Source: Clostridia bacterium (GTDB lineage: Bacteria; Bacillota; Clostridia; Oscillospirales; Acutalibacteraceae). From it: a stretch of DNA of 64,000 nucleotides. Location of the stretch: positions 62,001 to 126,000 of the forward strand of contig JAFWZR010000031.1 in NCBI GenBank assembly GCA_017522225.1, given 5' to 3'. The position numbers and the translations under genes were made by a program. The notes below the pieces were generated by a model that saw only the letters and a list, made by a program, of their open reading frames with translations, was not told the origin of the DNA and ran no database searches. Shown piece by piece: positions 16,654-27,300 of this stretch. Position 1 is the stretch's first letter. Each line of letters begins with the position of its first letter.

Positions 16654-17973
16654 TCAAATTAAATCCGTAAATTCGCCGCTCTCAATTCCTAGGTAATCAT
16701 CAGCGGCAGACGCATCAATTTCTTCGACATTTTTAAGTCGCTTCTGAATGATGCGGTTTCTGTCCTGAGCCTCTGAGAGAGTCTTGCCTGCCTCGTCAAT
16801 CTTTTTGCGCGCCTTATCAAGGACTGTACCGAATTTTTCGTACTGAGCCTTGGTGACAGCGAGAAGCTGACGGACTTCGTTTGCTTTTTCGTTAATCGCA
16901 ACAGCCTTGAAGCCCATTGAGAGCGTGTTAAGAAGTGCGATTATCGTAGTTGGTCCTGCGACCATAATGTTTTCACGCTGAATTTTATCAAGTATGCCCG
17001 AGCTTGAGGATGTTATCTCGGCATAAAGACCTTCAGTTGCAAGATACATAATTGCAAAAGGTGTTGTTGCCGGAACATTGATGTATTTTTTGATTGTTTT
17101 TGCTTCCTGCAGGACTCTGTCCTCAAGTGCCTTTCTTGCTGCTGCAAGTCCGACAGCGTCAGCATTGTCCGCAGCCTCGCAAACGCGCTTGTAGTCTTCC
17201 ATCGGAAATTTCGAGTCAATCGGAAGATATGTAAATTTAGAAGAATCGTCGCTTGACGGAATCTTTACCGCAAATTCAACAAGGTCGCGTGAGCCCGGAA
17301 CGGAAGAATAATTCTTGACATACATATTGGGAATTGTCTGATCAAGAATACTCTCAAGCTGAATTTCTGCCCATGTTCCGCGTGCCTTGACATTGGTAAG
17401 AACACGGTTGAGAGCCGTAACGTTTGTTGTAACACCGCTTGAAAGCTCCTTCATCTCGCCGAGTGATTTATAAACATTCTCGAGTTGTTCGGAAACAGTT
17501 TTGAATGAGGAATCAAGTCGGGTTGCCAGAGTTGCAGTCAGCTTTTCGTCAACTGTTTCACGCATCTGGTCAAGCTTCTTTTCGTTGCTTTCCTGCATTT
17601 TGCCGATTGCCGCATCAAGGGTGCGTGTCTGCTTTTCATTAAGCTCTGCACTGCTTGTTCGTATAAGTGTGAGTGAATCGGTCATATCTTTATTAAGTTT
17701 TATAAGAGTTTCGTAATTCTGCCTTGTCATATCCTCAAGCTTACCCGTCATCAGGTGAAGAGAGTTATTTATTTCACGGCGGTTGCGTTCAAACTCTTCC
17801 GCATTACTGCCCGAGGTTTTCTGAAGATACATTGAAAGTGCCGAAACCTGCTTCTCAAGCTCTGCGATTTTTGCATCGCCGTCGCCTGATTTAAGCTTCT
17901 TTGAAAGCGACATAAGCAAAACGACAATTATCACTGAAAGTACAGCAATTACAATAACGAGTGCATCAGTCAA
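16654..17973 (-). CDS. rmuC: DNA recombination protein RmuC
   Basis: 439 residues. One N-terminal membrane helix (about 4-26) is followed by a long coiled coil (about 35-185) and the RmuC nuclease-like domain (about 190-430). The latter contains ARGTWAEIQLESILDQ, YLPIDSKFPMEDY and IMYLATEGLYAE, all typical of the family. RmuC limits inversions at short inverted repeats in E. coli, and its fold is related to restriction endonucleases. The metallophosphoesterase gene lies 30 bp downstream, which looks like chance operon membership and not a functional link. Confidence 0.93.
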   Translation of the reverse strand: MTDALVIVIAVLSVIIVVLLMSLSKKLKSGDGDAKIAELEKQVSALSMYLQKTSGSNAEEFERNRREINNSLHLMTGKLEDMTRQNYETLIKLNKDMTDSLTLIRTSSAELNEKQTRTLDAAIGKMQESNEKKLDQMRETVDEKLTATLATRLDSSFKTVSEQLENVYKSLGEMKELSSGVTTNVTALNRVLTNVKARGTWAEIQLESILDQTIPNMYVKNYSSVPGSRDLVEFAVKIPSSDDSSKFTYLPIDSKFPMEDYKRVCEAADNADAVGLAAARKALEDRVLQEAKTIKKYINVPATTPFAIMYLATEGLYAEITSSSSGILDKIQRENIMVAGPTTIIALLNTLSMGFKAVAINEKANEVRQLLAVTKAQYEKFGTVLDKARKKIDEAGKTLSEAQDRNRIIQKRLKNVEEIDASAADDYLGIESGEFTDLI

Positions 17974-18137
17974 AGTACCACTCCTTAGCCTAAAGATAAT
18001 ACATTATAGCAAGTTTTTTCGAATTTAACAACATTATTTTAAAAATATATGGCTTTTTTGCAAGTTTTTTGCTATAATATTTTTTATAAAATCCTGTTAT
18101 TATTACAAAGTAAAAAGATTGTCAAAGAGGTTTTGAT

Positions 18138-19775
18138 ATGATAAAAAAACTGGTTTCACTTTTTATTATAGCTGTCATACTTGTCACCACATTTTGTGCT
18201 TGCGGTGAAGATGATGACATAGCACTTGTTATGCCGATTACAAGCGACCCTATGTGCCTTGACCCGCAGATTGCGGAAACTGATGAGGCAAAGCTGATTG
18301 TAAGCAACTGCTATGAAGGTCTTGTAAGACTTGACGAAAAGGGTGAGATTATCCCCGGTGTAGCTGAAAGCTGGACGGTTTCGCCCGACGGCCTTACATA
18401 CACCTTTAAATTGCGTCAGGATACAAATTGGCAGCTGCTTAAATCCTTCAAGGGCGTGTTTGAGGACGAAAACTATCTTGAGAATTTCAAAACAAAGGTT
18501 ACTGCTTACGATTTTCAGTTTGCGTTAAGACGTGCAGTTGACAAGATTACTGATTCGCCCGACGCTGAAAAGCTTTACTGCATTAAAAATGCACGACAGA
18601 TTCATTCAGGCGAAGCGGATAAATCCTCTCTTGGTGTAAATGCATCTGATGAATCTACACTTGTTATTACACTCGAGCGTGCAAATTCTGATTTTCTGCG
18701 TATCCTCACACTCCCATTGTGTATGCCGTGCAATGAAGAATTCTTTAACGCAACACACGCAAAATACGGGCTTGAATTAAAATATACATTCTGCAACGGA
18801 CCGTTTTACCTTGCACGTTGGGCGGTTGACAATTCACTTGTTATGTACCGCAATGAAGGATATGTCGGTGCGCAGAAGGTAAGTCCTACCGCAGTATATT
18901 TCAATGTCAACAAGGAAGAGGAGTCTGTAGTTTCAAAGCTAAAGCAGCTTACCTATCATTGTGCTTTTGTTTCCGACGAGGCCGCACAGGGACTCAGAGA
19001 TAACAATAAGGTATCCTGCGTTACAACAGAAAATGAGGTTGTTGGTCTTGCCTTCAACTGTTCTGACCGTATTATGCAGAACGAAAGCCTCAGAAAAGCA
19101 CTTGTTATGATGACATCTGCAAAGGACATTGAAAAACCTGCAAACGCAATCGCGGTTGCAAAAGGAATCGTCCCCGACTGCTGCAGATTTGCAAACAAAG
19201 CTTACAGACAGGCAGCGGGAGTCAGCGCATCACTCGGATATAACGAGAAGAAGGCTGTTGAACTGTGGCAGGAAGGACTCAAGACTCTTGAGTCAGAGTC
19301 TGCAGGCGTAAAAATAATCTGCACGGAGGAATACTCCGCACAGATGCAGGAGGTTATACAGACCTGGCAGAAAATCCTCAGCACCGCAATTGTTGCAAAG
19401 GTTGAGGTTATGAGCGCCGATGAGCTGAAAAAGGCTGTCAAGGATGACAATTATCAGATTGCCGTAACAGGAATCAAAGCTGAAACCGCAAATGTTACTG
19501 ATACACTCGAGTTTTTTACATCAGGAAACAGCAAAAACATTTTTAATTATTCCGACACAGAATACGATAAGATTTATGACGACATTCTGACAACATATCA
19601 GGGAGACGAAATCCTTGCGGGAATCAGGAGTGCTGAAAAAACACTTGCAGATAAGGCTGTCTTCTGTCCGCTTTTCACCTACGGTGATTTCGTTGCAATC
19701 GGAGAGGAAGCAACAGGACTTGTCCCCTCCTCTGCTTTTGAAAGCATCTGCTTTATAAACGGAGGACTTGATTAA
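18138..19775 (+). CDS. Peptide-type ABC transporter substrate-binding lipoprotein (SBP family 5)
   Basis: 545 residues. The lipoprotein signal ends VTTFCACGEDDD, with the acylated Cys at 22 (or 20). The mature part has family-5 hallmarks: DPMCLDPQIAETDEAKLIVSNCYEGLVR and VAESWTVSPDGLTYTFKLR. It should capture peptides or similar solutes outside the cell. No permease or ATPase gene is nearby, so it is an orphan binding protein that must work with a transporter encoded elsewhere, or has another role. The VanZ-like gene follows directly. The start ATG 18138 has AGAGG upstream. Confidence 0.9.
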   Translation: MIKKLVSLFIIAVILVTTFCACGEDDDIALVMPITSDPMCLDPQIAETDEAKLIVSNCYEGLVRLDEKGEIIPGVAESWTVSPDGLTYTFKLRQDTNWQLLKSFKGVFEDENYLENFKTKVTAYDFQFALRRAVDKITDSPDAEKLYCIKNARQIHSGEADKSSLGVNASDESTLVITLERANSDFLRILTLPLCMPCNEEFFNATHAKYGLELKYTFCNGPFYLARWAVDNSLVMYRNEGYVGAQKVSPTAVYFNVNKEEESVVSKLKQLTYHCAFVSDEAAQGLRDNNKVSCVTTENEVVGLAFNCSDRIMQNESLRKALVMMTSAKDIEKPANAIAVAKGIVPDCCRFANKAYRQAAGVSASLGYNEKKAVELWQEGLKTLESESAGVKIICTEEYSAQMQEVIQTWQKILSTAIVAKVEVMSADELKKAVKDDNYQIAVTGIKAETANVTDTLEFFTSGNSKNIFNYSDTEYDKIYDDILTTYQGDEILAGIRSAEKTLADKAVFCPLFTYGDFVAIGEEATGLVPSSAFESICFINGGLD

Positions 19776-19776
19776 G

Positions 19777-20235
19777 GTGTTTTTGTTAAAAAAGAATAAG
19801 CCGCTCGCAGTCGTATTCTGGCTGCTGACTGCAGCGGTTATGTATGTAATTTTTATGTTTTCCGCTGCTACGGGCTCTGAATCACAGCAGGTCAGCCAGA
19901 ATCTTCTCGGCATTATAGTCGAATTCATAGGTCAGTTTATTTCGCACAACACATTGCGTAAATTTGCTCATTTCACCGAATTTGCCGCACTCGGCTTTTG
20001 CGTGACAGGTGCAGTCCACTTCACTTTCGAAAAAAGAGACTTCAGACTTTCGTTTTTCCCCTGCTTACTTTATGCGGTCAGTGATGAAATCCATCAATAT
20101 TTCGTACCTGAACGAGCGTGCAGAGTTTTTGATATGTTTATCGACTCGTGCGGAATTGCCACGGGAATCGGAATATTTATGCTGATAGTTTTTATAATCA
20201 AAAAAATATCCAACAAAAATCGGCTTGCAGACTGA
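19777..20235 (+). CDS. VanZ-like family membrane protein
   Basis: About 152 residues with four hydrophobic helices. The VanZ pattern is present: an N-terminal helix with IFMFSAATGSES, then LRKFAHFTEFAALGF and the YAVSDEIHQYFVPERACRVFDMFID core. In Enterococcus, VanZ gives low-level teicoplanin resistance, but most homologues have no known role. I chose GTG 19777 because GGAGG at 19761-19765 is then 11 nt away; TTG 19768 would overlap the previous gene but sits too close to the same RBS. The last codons form one arm of the terminator stem at 20219. Confidence 0.85.
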   Translation: MFLLKKNKPLAVVFWLLTAAVMYVIFMFSAATGSESQQVSQNLLGIIVEFIGQFISHNTLRKFAHFTEFAALGFCVTGAVHFTFEKRDFRLSFFPCLLYAVSDEIHQYFVPERACRVFDMFIDSCGIATGIGIFMLIVFIIKKISNKNRLAD

Positions 20236-20256
20236 CTGCAAGCCGATAGTTTTTTA
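20219..20256. terminator. Terminator between VanZ-like gene and metA
   Basis: ATCGGCTTGCAG (20219-20230) pairs with CTGCAAGCCGAT (20236-20247), with T6 following on the plus strand. It overlaps the end of the VanZ-like coding region, and the stem is identical to that at 13069. Confidence 0.88.
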
Positions 20257-21171
20257 CTGTATTTCTTCAATATCATACGGTGTTGTCTGGTAAACAAAGT
20301 AGTTAAGCCAGTTAGAGAAAAGCAGATTTGCGTGTGCACGCCAGGTTGCGAGCGGCATTCTGGTCGGGTCATCATCCGGGAAATAGTTCTTCGGAATCTG
20401 AACATCAAGTCCCTTTTCTCTGTCACGGAAGTATTCGTCACGCAAAGTTGTTGCATCATACTCCGAATGTCCCGTAATAAAAATCTGCTTACCGTTGTTT
20501 GTAGAAATGGCGTAAACACCTGTTTCCTCTGAGGAAGCAAGAATTTTGAGCTCCTCGACAGCTTCAACATCCTCACGCTTTACGCTTGTATAACGCGATT
20601 GCGGCACCATAAAGGTGTCATCAAAGCCTCGAAAAAGAATTGAACGCTTATAATCCACCGTATGCGGATAAACACCCGAAATCTTCTTATCAAGTCGATA
20701 CTTGTCAATACCGAAATGGTAATAAAGACCTGCCTGAGCGCCCCAACAGATGTGGAATGTGCTCGTCACATGCTTCTTGCTCCATTCCATAATCTCACAA
20801 AGCTCGTTCCAGTATTCAACGTCCTCAAAAGGCATAAGCTCAACCGGTGCACCGGTGATAATCATACCGTCATACTTCTTATGCTTTATATCCTCAAAGG
20901 TCTTGTAGAAGGTAAGAAGATGCTCCGCAGATGTATGCTTTGACTTGTGTGAGCTTGTGTGCATAAGCTCAAGCTCAACCTGCAGCGGTGAGTTACCCAA
21001 CAGACGTGCAAACTGTGTTTCGGTTTCAATTTTTTTCGGCATAAGATTCAGAAGAAGAATCTTAAGCGGTCGGATGTCCTGCGTGATTGCTCTTGTTTCT
21101 GTCATAACGAAAATATTTTCGTCATGAAGCACCTTAACCGCAGGCAGCTCGTTAGGAATTTTAATAGGCAT
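20254..21171 (-). CDS. metA: Homoserine O-acetyltransferase (MetA family)
   Basis: 305 residues, the normal MetA length. The catalytic residues align by number: Cys142 in [10 protein letters not shown], and His235 and Glu237 in TGHSEYD. Residue 111 is Glu ([15 protein letters not shown]). In this family Glu111 goes with acetyl-CoA use and Gly111 with succinyl-CoA. I therefore call it an acetyltransferase although many databases label MetA as succinyltransferase. The product O-acetylhomoserine is the substrate of MetY, encoded 12 bp upstream on the same transcript and controlled by the T-box. Confidence 0.93.
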   Translation of the reverse strand: MPIKIPNELPAVKVLHDENIFVMTETRAITQDIRPLKILLLNLMPKKIETETQFARLLGNSPLQVELELMHTSSHKSKHTSAEHLLTFYKTFEDIKHKKYDGMIITGAPVELMPFEDVEYWNELCEIMEWSKKHVTSTFHICWGAQAGLYYHFGIDKYRLDKKISGVYPHTVDYKRSILFRGFDDTFMVPQSRYTSVKREDVEAVEELKILASSEETGVYAISTNNGKQIFITGHSEYDATTLRDEYFRDREKGLDVQIPKNYFPDDDPTRMPLATWRAHANLLFSNWLNYFVYQTTPYDIEEIQ

Positions 21172-21183
21172 TCAAATCAACTC

Positions 21184-22473
21184 TTAATCAACAATTTTAT
21201 CAAGTGCCTGTGCAATATCATCAATAAGATCCTCGGCACTTTCAAGTCCGCAGGAGAAGCGGACAAGATTTGCAGGTACACCTGCAGCGGCAAGCTCAGC
21301 ATCGTTCATCTGACGGTGTGTAGCGCTTGCCGGGTGAAGGCAGCATGTTCTTGCATCAGCAACGTGTGTTTCAATAGCAGCGATCTTAAGATTCTTCATA
21401 AACAATTCTGCTGCTTTTCTTCCGCCCTTAAGGCCAAAGCTTACAACACCGCAAGAGCCATTCGGAAGATACTTCTGAGCAAGCTCATAGTCCTTATTAC
21501 CCTCGAGTGACGGATATTTTACCCACTCTACCTTATCGCTGGACTCAAGGAACTTTGCAACAGCAAGTCCGTTCTCGCAATGTCTTGCCATTCTTACGTG
21601 AAGGCTCTCGAGACCGAGGTTGAGAAGGAATGCATTCTGAGGAGACTGGATTGAACCGAAGTCACGCATAAGCTGTGCAGTTGCCTTTGTGATAAATGCA
21701 CCTGCATTGCCGAATTTCTCGGCATAGGTGATTCCGTGGTAGCTGTCATCGGGAGTGCAGAGACCGGGGAACTTGTCAGCGTGTGCCATCCAGTCAAACT
21801 TACCTGAATCAACAATACATCCGCCGACACCTGCACCGTGACCGTCCATATACTTGGTTGTTGAATGAGTTACGATATCTGCGCCCCATTCGAACGGGCG
21901 GCAATTGACAGGTGTTGCAAAGGTGTTGTCGATGATAAGCGGTACACCGTGAGCGTGTGCAGCATTTGCAAAGCGCTCAATATCAAGCACATTGAGTGCA
22001 GGGTTTGCGATTGTTTCGCCGAAAACAGCTTTGGTATTCGGACGGAAAGCAGCCTCAAGCTCTTCGTCTGAGCAATCAGGCTCAACGAATGTGAACTCGA
22101 TGCCCATTCTCTTCATTGTAACTGCGAAAAGATTGTATGTTCCGCCATAGATTGTAGAAGAAGATACAACGTGATCTCCGCATGATGCAAGATTGAAAAT
22201 CGAGTAGAAGGATGCTGCCTGGCCTGATGAGGTAAGCATTGCTGCCGTACCGCCCTCAAGCTCACAGATTTTTGCAGCAACTGCATCGTTTGTGGGATTC
22301 TGAAGTCTTGTATAGAAATAGCCTGAAGCTTCAAGGTCGAAAAGCTTACCCATATCTTCGCTTGTAGCGTATTTGAAAGTTGTACTCTGAATAATGGGAA
22401 TCTGTCTGGGCTCGCCGTTACCCGGTGTATATCCGCCCTGAACGCATTTTGTTTCAATTCTTAAATCGCTCAT
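21184..22473 (-). CDS. metY: O-acetylhomoserine sulfhydrylase
   Basis: A 429-residue PLP enzyme of the Cys/Met metabolism family. Lys207 in VTHSTTKYMDGHG binds the cofactor. The length and the N-terminal IIQSTTFKYATSEDMGKLFDL fit O-acetylhomoserine aminocarboxypropyltransferase, which turns O-acetylhomoserine and sulfide into homocysteine. The start ATG 22473 has AAGAGG upstream. It is the first gene behind a T-box leader and precedes metA by 12 bp, so both respond to uncharged tRNA. Confidence 0.95.
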   Translation of the reverse strand: MSDLRIETKCVQGGYTPGNGEPRQIPIIQSTTFKYATSEDMGKLFDLEASGYFYTRLQNPTNDAVAAKICELEGGTAAMLTSSGQAASFYSIFNLASCGDHVVSSSTIYGGTYNLFAVTMKRMGIEFTFVEPDCSDEELEAAFRPNTKAVFGETIANPALNVLDIERFANAAHAHGVPLIIDNTFATPVNCRPFEWGADIVTHSTTKYMDGHGAGVGGCIVDSGKFDWMAHADKFPGLCTPDDSYHGITYAEKFGNAGAFITKATAQLMRDFGSIQSPQNAFLLNLGLESLHVRMARHCENGLAVAKFLESSDKVEWVKYPSLEGNKDYELAQKYLPNGSCGVVSFGLKGGRKAAELFMKNLKIAAIETHVADARTCCLHPASATHRQMNDAELAAAGVPANLVRFSCGLESAEDLIDDIAQALDKIVD

Positions 22474-22503
22474 AAAAATACCTCTTTCGTTATAAAAAAT
22501 AAA

Positions 22504-22744
22504 ACCGTCCCAAAGATAACTTTGAGACGGGATAAAATACCCGCGGTACCACTCAAATTGCAGCTTTAACTGCCACCTTTAGACTCTGACAAGTCCTATA
22601 CCTTAACGCGGTAAAACGAAAAGCCCTACTGTTATTTCAGACCTTCAACTCAGAAGCCATAGGCAATGAGACATCCGTTACCGACTTGCACCGACCGTCG
22701 GCTCTCTTGAAACATCAGGCTCTGCCCTCTTCGTCACGGTTATT
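22504..22744 (-). promoter_or_regulatory. T-box riboswitch, probably methionine-specific, upstream of metY-metA
   Basis: On the minus strand the leader has the stem I hallmark AGAGAGCCGACGGTCGGTGC, the T-box TGGTACCGCGGG (complement at 22540-22551), and a terminator stem CCGTC...GACGG with a T-rich tail near 22500. A candidate specifier codon ATG lies at 22658-22660, between GCCT and GCTTC on the 3' side of stem I. The bulge base in TGGT predicts a tRNA with discriminator A, as tRNA-Met has. Specificity is inferred from this codon and from the genes controlled. Confidence 0.9.
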
Positions 22745-22750
22745 AAAAGA

Positions 22751-22779
22751 ATGATAACACTAAACCGATTAATTGTCAA
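22751..22779 (-). promoter_or_regulatory. Promoter of the metY-metA T-box transcript
   Basis: TTGACA (22774-22779) and TATCAT (22751-22756), 17 nt apart on the minus strand. The start would fall near 22744. Confidence 0.78.
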
Positions 22780-22782
22780 TAA

Positions 22783-24189
22783 TTATTTGTTTTTAACAAG
22801 CACAACCGCCTGACAGCCGAGAAGCTCCCATTTCTCCTTAAATTTGCTCATTGCAAACGGGAGAACACCGTTGTTATACGGGTCAACGGTTGTAACAGTT
22901 GTCGGAGAATATCCCGACAGAATCATAACGTGAGTGCCTCTTGGATATGCAAAGTATTCTCCTGTATCCTCAATGTACCACGCATTTTTATAAGGTGTAT
23001 TCTGCATTTTATAGGTTGCCCATACAATTGCAGGTGTACCGTCCTTAATATACTTGAGAAGCTGAGTGAACGAACATCCGCTGATTTTAACAGCAGTATA
23101 ACCGCCGCCGCGCTCATCAATTGCTTTTTGTAAAGCTTTGGTTACCGCAGGAGAGAATACTCCATAGCCGGGAGTTGAGCTTGTGTATGTATATCTCGGG
23201 TCACCTACAAACATTTCATTGATATCGGGGCCATAGAGCTTACCGTTTTTCTTGTACAGGTTTTTGCGCGGAATAGTGTCAACCATCTCGTCAATATCAA
23301 TTACAAAATCGTAATATCTCAACAACATACAACAGGAAGCAGCTTCACAGCCTGTCGGATATTTAGGCAACTGGCTGACATAAGGAATCGTCATCGCTAT
23401 TACCGTAACCTTGCAGGTAACGGATTTATCCGAGCCGTCAGTTGTTGTACCTGTGATAGTTGCGGTGCCCATTCTTTCTGCCTTTATAACGCCGTTTTCA
23501 TCAACGATTGCAATATCTGTGTTTGAAGACACCCAGTTCATTTTGCTGTTAATATTCTCAGCCGGAACAAATGTAAGCTTCTGCGCATATACAGATCCCT
23601 GCTCGAGTGTAACGGATGTCTTTTCCGTCTGAACACTTTCTATCGGGAAAAGAATCTCTGCTGTGACTGTTTTTTCGATTTCAGAGCCGTCAGTCGATTT
23701 TGCAGTAACACTAACGGTTCCCTGTGAAATCCCCTTCAGCTTTCCGTCGGAGTCAATCGTTGCAATGCTTTCATCCGAAACTGACCATTCAACCGAAGTA
23801 TTATCAGCAAGCCTTGGACGAAAATCTACCGCTGACAGCTGAACCTCGTTACCGACAGTCACCGACACTTTATCTGTGCTGATTGCAAAATCCGACAGCT
23901 TTATTGCCTGTCCGACTGATTTTTTAAGAACAAGCAATGCATCGCTTGAGTTAACATCTCCGCTTACATCAACATCACCGCAGAAAATCACTTCTTCGTT
24001 TTTTTCCTTTTTACCCACGGCGATTTGAAGCATAAACAACGCATCTGTGGAATTGACCTGACCGTCGTTATCCATATCGCCGAACACAGGTGCGGCATGG
24101 GTCATAACTATACCTGAAGTAAATGCTCCTGATGCGAGTATCAATGCCATGATAACGGCTGAAATTCTCTTTAAAACATAGGCTTTCAT
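22783..24189 (-). CDS. Secreted C39-type peptidase-fold protein with N-terminal dockerin and Big_2 domains
   Basis: 468 residues. A signal peptide (to about residue 33) is followed by two dockerin-type calcium repeats (DMDNDGQVNSTDALFML and DVDVSGDVNSSDALLVL, about 37-95). Two bacterial Ig-like (Big_2) domains fill about 100-265. The C-terminal domain (270-468) is a papain-like C39_2 peptidase fold with Cys in YPTGCEAASC, His in GTHVMILSGY and a likely third residue in TVDPYNN. The dockerin suggests attachment to a cohesin-bearing partner. ATG 24189 is preferred to GTG 24207, which would add a non-signal-like MKEDSA leader. The target is unknown. Confidence 0.85.
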   Translation of the reverse strand: MKAYVLKRISAVIMALILASGAFTSGIVMTHAAPVFGDMDNDGQVNSTDALFMLQIAVGKKEKNEEVIFCGDVDVSGDVNSSDALLVLKKSVGQAIKLSDFAISTDKVSVTVGNEVQLSAVDFRPRLADNTSVEWSVSDESIATIDSDGKLKGISQGTVSVTAKSTDGSEIEKTVTAEILFPIESVQTEKTSVTLEQGSVYAQKLTFVPAENINSKMNWVSSNTDIAIVDENGVIKAERMGTATITGTTTDGSDKSVTCKVTVIAMTIPYVSQLPKYPTGCEAASCCMLLRYYDFVIDIDEMVDTIPRKNLYKKNGKLYGPDINEMFVGDPRYTYTSSTPGYGVFSPAVTKALQKAIDERGGGYTAVKISGCSFTQLLKYIKDGTPAIVWATYKMQNTPYKNAWYIEDTGEYFAYPRGTHVMILSGYSPTTVTTVDPYNNGVLPFAMSKFKEKWELLGCQAVVLVKNK

Positions 24190-24255
24190 CGCTGAATCTT
24201 CTTTCACTGATTAAAATACCAGAGAAGTATATACCAAATAAACTGCAATGTCAAC

Positions 24256-24295
24256 CCAAAAAAATCGAACGGTGGCTTCAGAAGAAGCCACCGTT
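24256..24295 (-). terminator. Terminator of the large dockerin protein gene
   Basis: Stem AACGGTGGCTTC / GAAGCCACCGTT (24268-24295) with a four-base loop, followed on the minus strand by a T7 tract (24257-24264). Confidence 0.88.
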
Positions 24296-24301
24296 ATGTT
24301 A

Positions 24302-27300
24302 TCAGAAAATAAACGCAAAAATCTTTTTGAAAAAGCTGACTATCTGTCGGAAAAATCTTACAATAAAGCAAGCTTCTTCCTGCGGTTCTTCAGGCACCTC
24401 AGGTGATTCGGGCTCTGCCGCCTCGGGAGACTGATCAATCGCATCAGCGTAATCCTGCCACTCTGATGTTGTCATAAGCTCCTGAGTCGGAATTGACTGA
24501 TCAACCTTTTTTAAAAGTACTCCTGCATCACGGAGAATTCTGTAATCAAGAACATCGATTGTTCCGTCGTGGTTACAGTCAGCCGCTCTCATTCGTGCAG
24601 TACCGATATCATCAACCGTAAGCATCTTATTGAAGATGGGGTCAATGTATACGGCATCCTGACCGTCATACCAACCGTCGCCGTTGATATCTCCGAAAAT
24701 AACTAGCTTGTATTTTGCAATCAGGTCTCCGCTTGTCTTATTCCTGATAGTGATAAGCGTTCCTGTACCGAGATGCTCCGTATTATTCACGGTTACATAT
24801 TCATAGGTTGCATTTTCAAAGCTGAGATAATTCTTTTCAAGCTCTGCCGCAGTAATACCCGGATAAACTCCGTAGAACAAATCAATTTCTTTTTCTTTCC
24901 ACTGAGCATAAAGCGTAGTCGAAGCAATTTCCTGACAAACTGTTGATGACGTAACCTGTACTCCGCCTGCAGGCTGAGTAAACCAACCGACAAAGTCATA
25001 TTCCTCACGCTCAGCGGGTACGGGAAGTGTACCGTAAGCATGATTCAATGCAACCGCTTTACCCGTTGATGAATAAGCATAGTCACCCGATGCAACTTCA
25101 ACCTTTACTCTGAACCTGAAGTTGTTAAATGATATGTCTTTTTCGCTCTTATACAGCCAAAGCTTGAATGATGAGATTTCAGCCGCTACCCTATCTGTCT
25201 TGACTGTAATATCATAGCTGCCGGGTGCTACCATATCCGTAAAGGTTCTTATACCGTCAGGTGCTTTCATACCGTCATTATAGAATTCGGTTACAATCAT
25301 ACCGTTTGTCATCGTACCGCTAACAGGTTCAAGAGTAACTCTTATTGTATCACCCATGCGGATTTTTTCTGTAAAAGGAATACCTGCTTTTATATCAACA
25401 CTTGCATTGAGTGTACCGTTGAGAGTTATTGTATCGTCACTTGCATCATAGCTTGCGGTAATACCGTTGCCGCCGCTGATGGTATCAAGACCAAGCATAA
25501 GATTCTTCCCGATACCTTCATAATTGTAATCAAACAGAAGCGTTGAACCAAAACTGAATGCAGATCCCAATGAGGTTGAATCAGAACCCTTGTACGCATA
25601 GAGGTGAACCGTGTATGTACCGTATTCGTTATTGTGTGCAGAAACAGGGATATAAGCTCTGAAGTTATATCTGAAGCCGTTAACCTCCCAGTTACCGCTT
25701 TCACCGTCGTGCCAGATAAGGTCGTCACGGTCATTATAATCTGTCCAGGTCGGTGTTCTGATATATTCTGTGTTATTACAGTACATATAGACATAGAAGC
25801 CGTTTGTACCGTCAGCAACCATCTTGTGTCGTACAATCTGAGGTCTGCCGTTAACTTCGATTTCAGACATTGCTGCCGCATACTTACCGTCAATCGCATT
25901 CATCTCTGTCACATCAACCTTGATGTAACGCGCATCAATCGAACTGAAGGGATAGGATACGGATTCTGTAACATCTGCATTTGTTTCGGTTGCTACGGTT
26001 TTCCACTGTATACCGTCCGCGGATACACTGACGGTATATTCCTTCGGGAAATATCCCGCATAGCCTGTTGAACTGTCGACTGCATAAAGAGTTATTGTGC
26101 TGAGTGATTTTGCTTCGCCGAGATCAACCATAACATAAGTTTCAAAGGAGGAATCCTTAAGCTCTGAGCACCAACCGTTAAGACCCTGAGCAGCGTTAAC
26201 AACGGTATAACCGTCTGTAAGACAGCTGAGATACCAGCCGGGAAGCTTATCGTATCTTGTACCCGGTGTACCAAGTGAGCTGTCACCGTATACAGTCTTA
26301 TGGTAGGCAGGGTTTGTTCCCTCGGCCTCCTTGTACTCAACATAGCGGAAATCCTCAGGCATTGCGATAACTGCTGCATCACCCGCCTGCAATGTAACGT
26401 TATACTTGCCGTTTATTGCTGACTCTGACCATACGCCTGTGTTATTGTCAAGAATTTCAATGCTGTCTATACCGCTTGCAAAGGTAAGCGGAACGGTAAC
26501 GGTGTTTTCAAGGTCACTGTTAACAACCATAAGGTAATTTCTGCCTGTTTCCTTATCCTTAAGGTAAGAGAAAACAAGATTCTGTGAAGGATTACCGGGC
26601 TGGGCAAAGAATGTTGACGGAACGGTTTTCTGTCCGTAAAGGTTTGTGCCCGTGATATAAACCTCTCTTGCTTCACAGTTAAAAATTTCTGCACCAACTG
26701 TGTGTAAAATCGGGTTTACAGCTTTCATTCTGTCATATACGGGTGTTGTATTACCGTCAAGGTCTATAGCACCAAGGTTGTGCTGTTCTACACCTACGGA
26801 TGCAGAAGAACTGTATTTCCAGTAAGACAGGTGCTTGATACCATATGCAAGATATGTCATACCCTGATAACGCATATCTGTGAATGACGGGTCTCTGTGT
26901 GTAAGGTTACCGTTAGCAGGACCGTAGCCGTGTGTCTGCATACAAGCAGCTGTTTTCATATCGTATTTAAGTCCTGAACGGCGGATTGACTCGAGACAGT
27001 TGAAAAGATAATTATAGTTTGTTGAACCGTCAGCCATAAACGGATAGACGTCAAACATAAGGTCAACCTTACCGTCTGTAAGTGCAGCAAGATCGTCGTA
27101 AGTATATTCGTACTGCTCGAATGAATTATAGATGTATCCGGGGAAGAAGTTAAGGTAAACAAAGCTGCCGGGCATTACATCTGCAAGATTTTCAGCAGAC
27201 TGAGCATAAATATTAGCATTCCACGGCTCGTCGTGAAGATATACACCCTCAAGGTTTGAGATACCCTTATAATCCTGATAAACCTCTTCTGCAAGCTCTT

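Noticed and set aside
19768..19776. TTG start for the VanZ-like gene overlapping the binding-protein gene
   Set aside because: GGAGG would be only two bases from TTG; GTG 19777 has a more workable distance.
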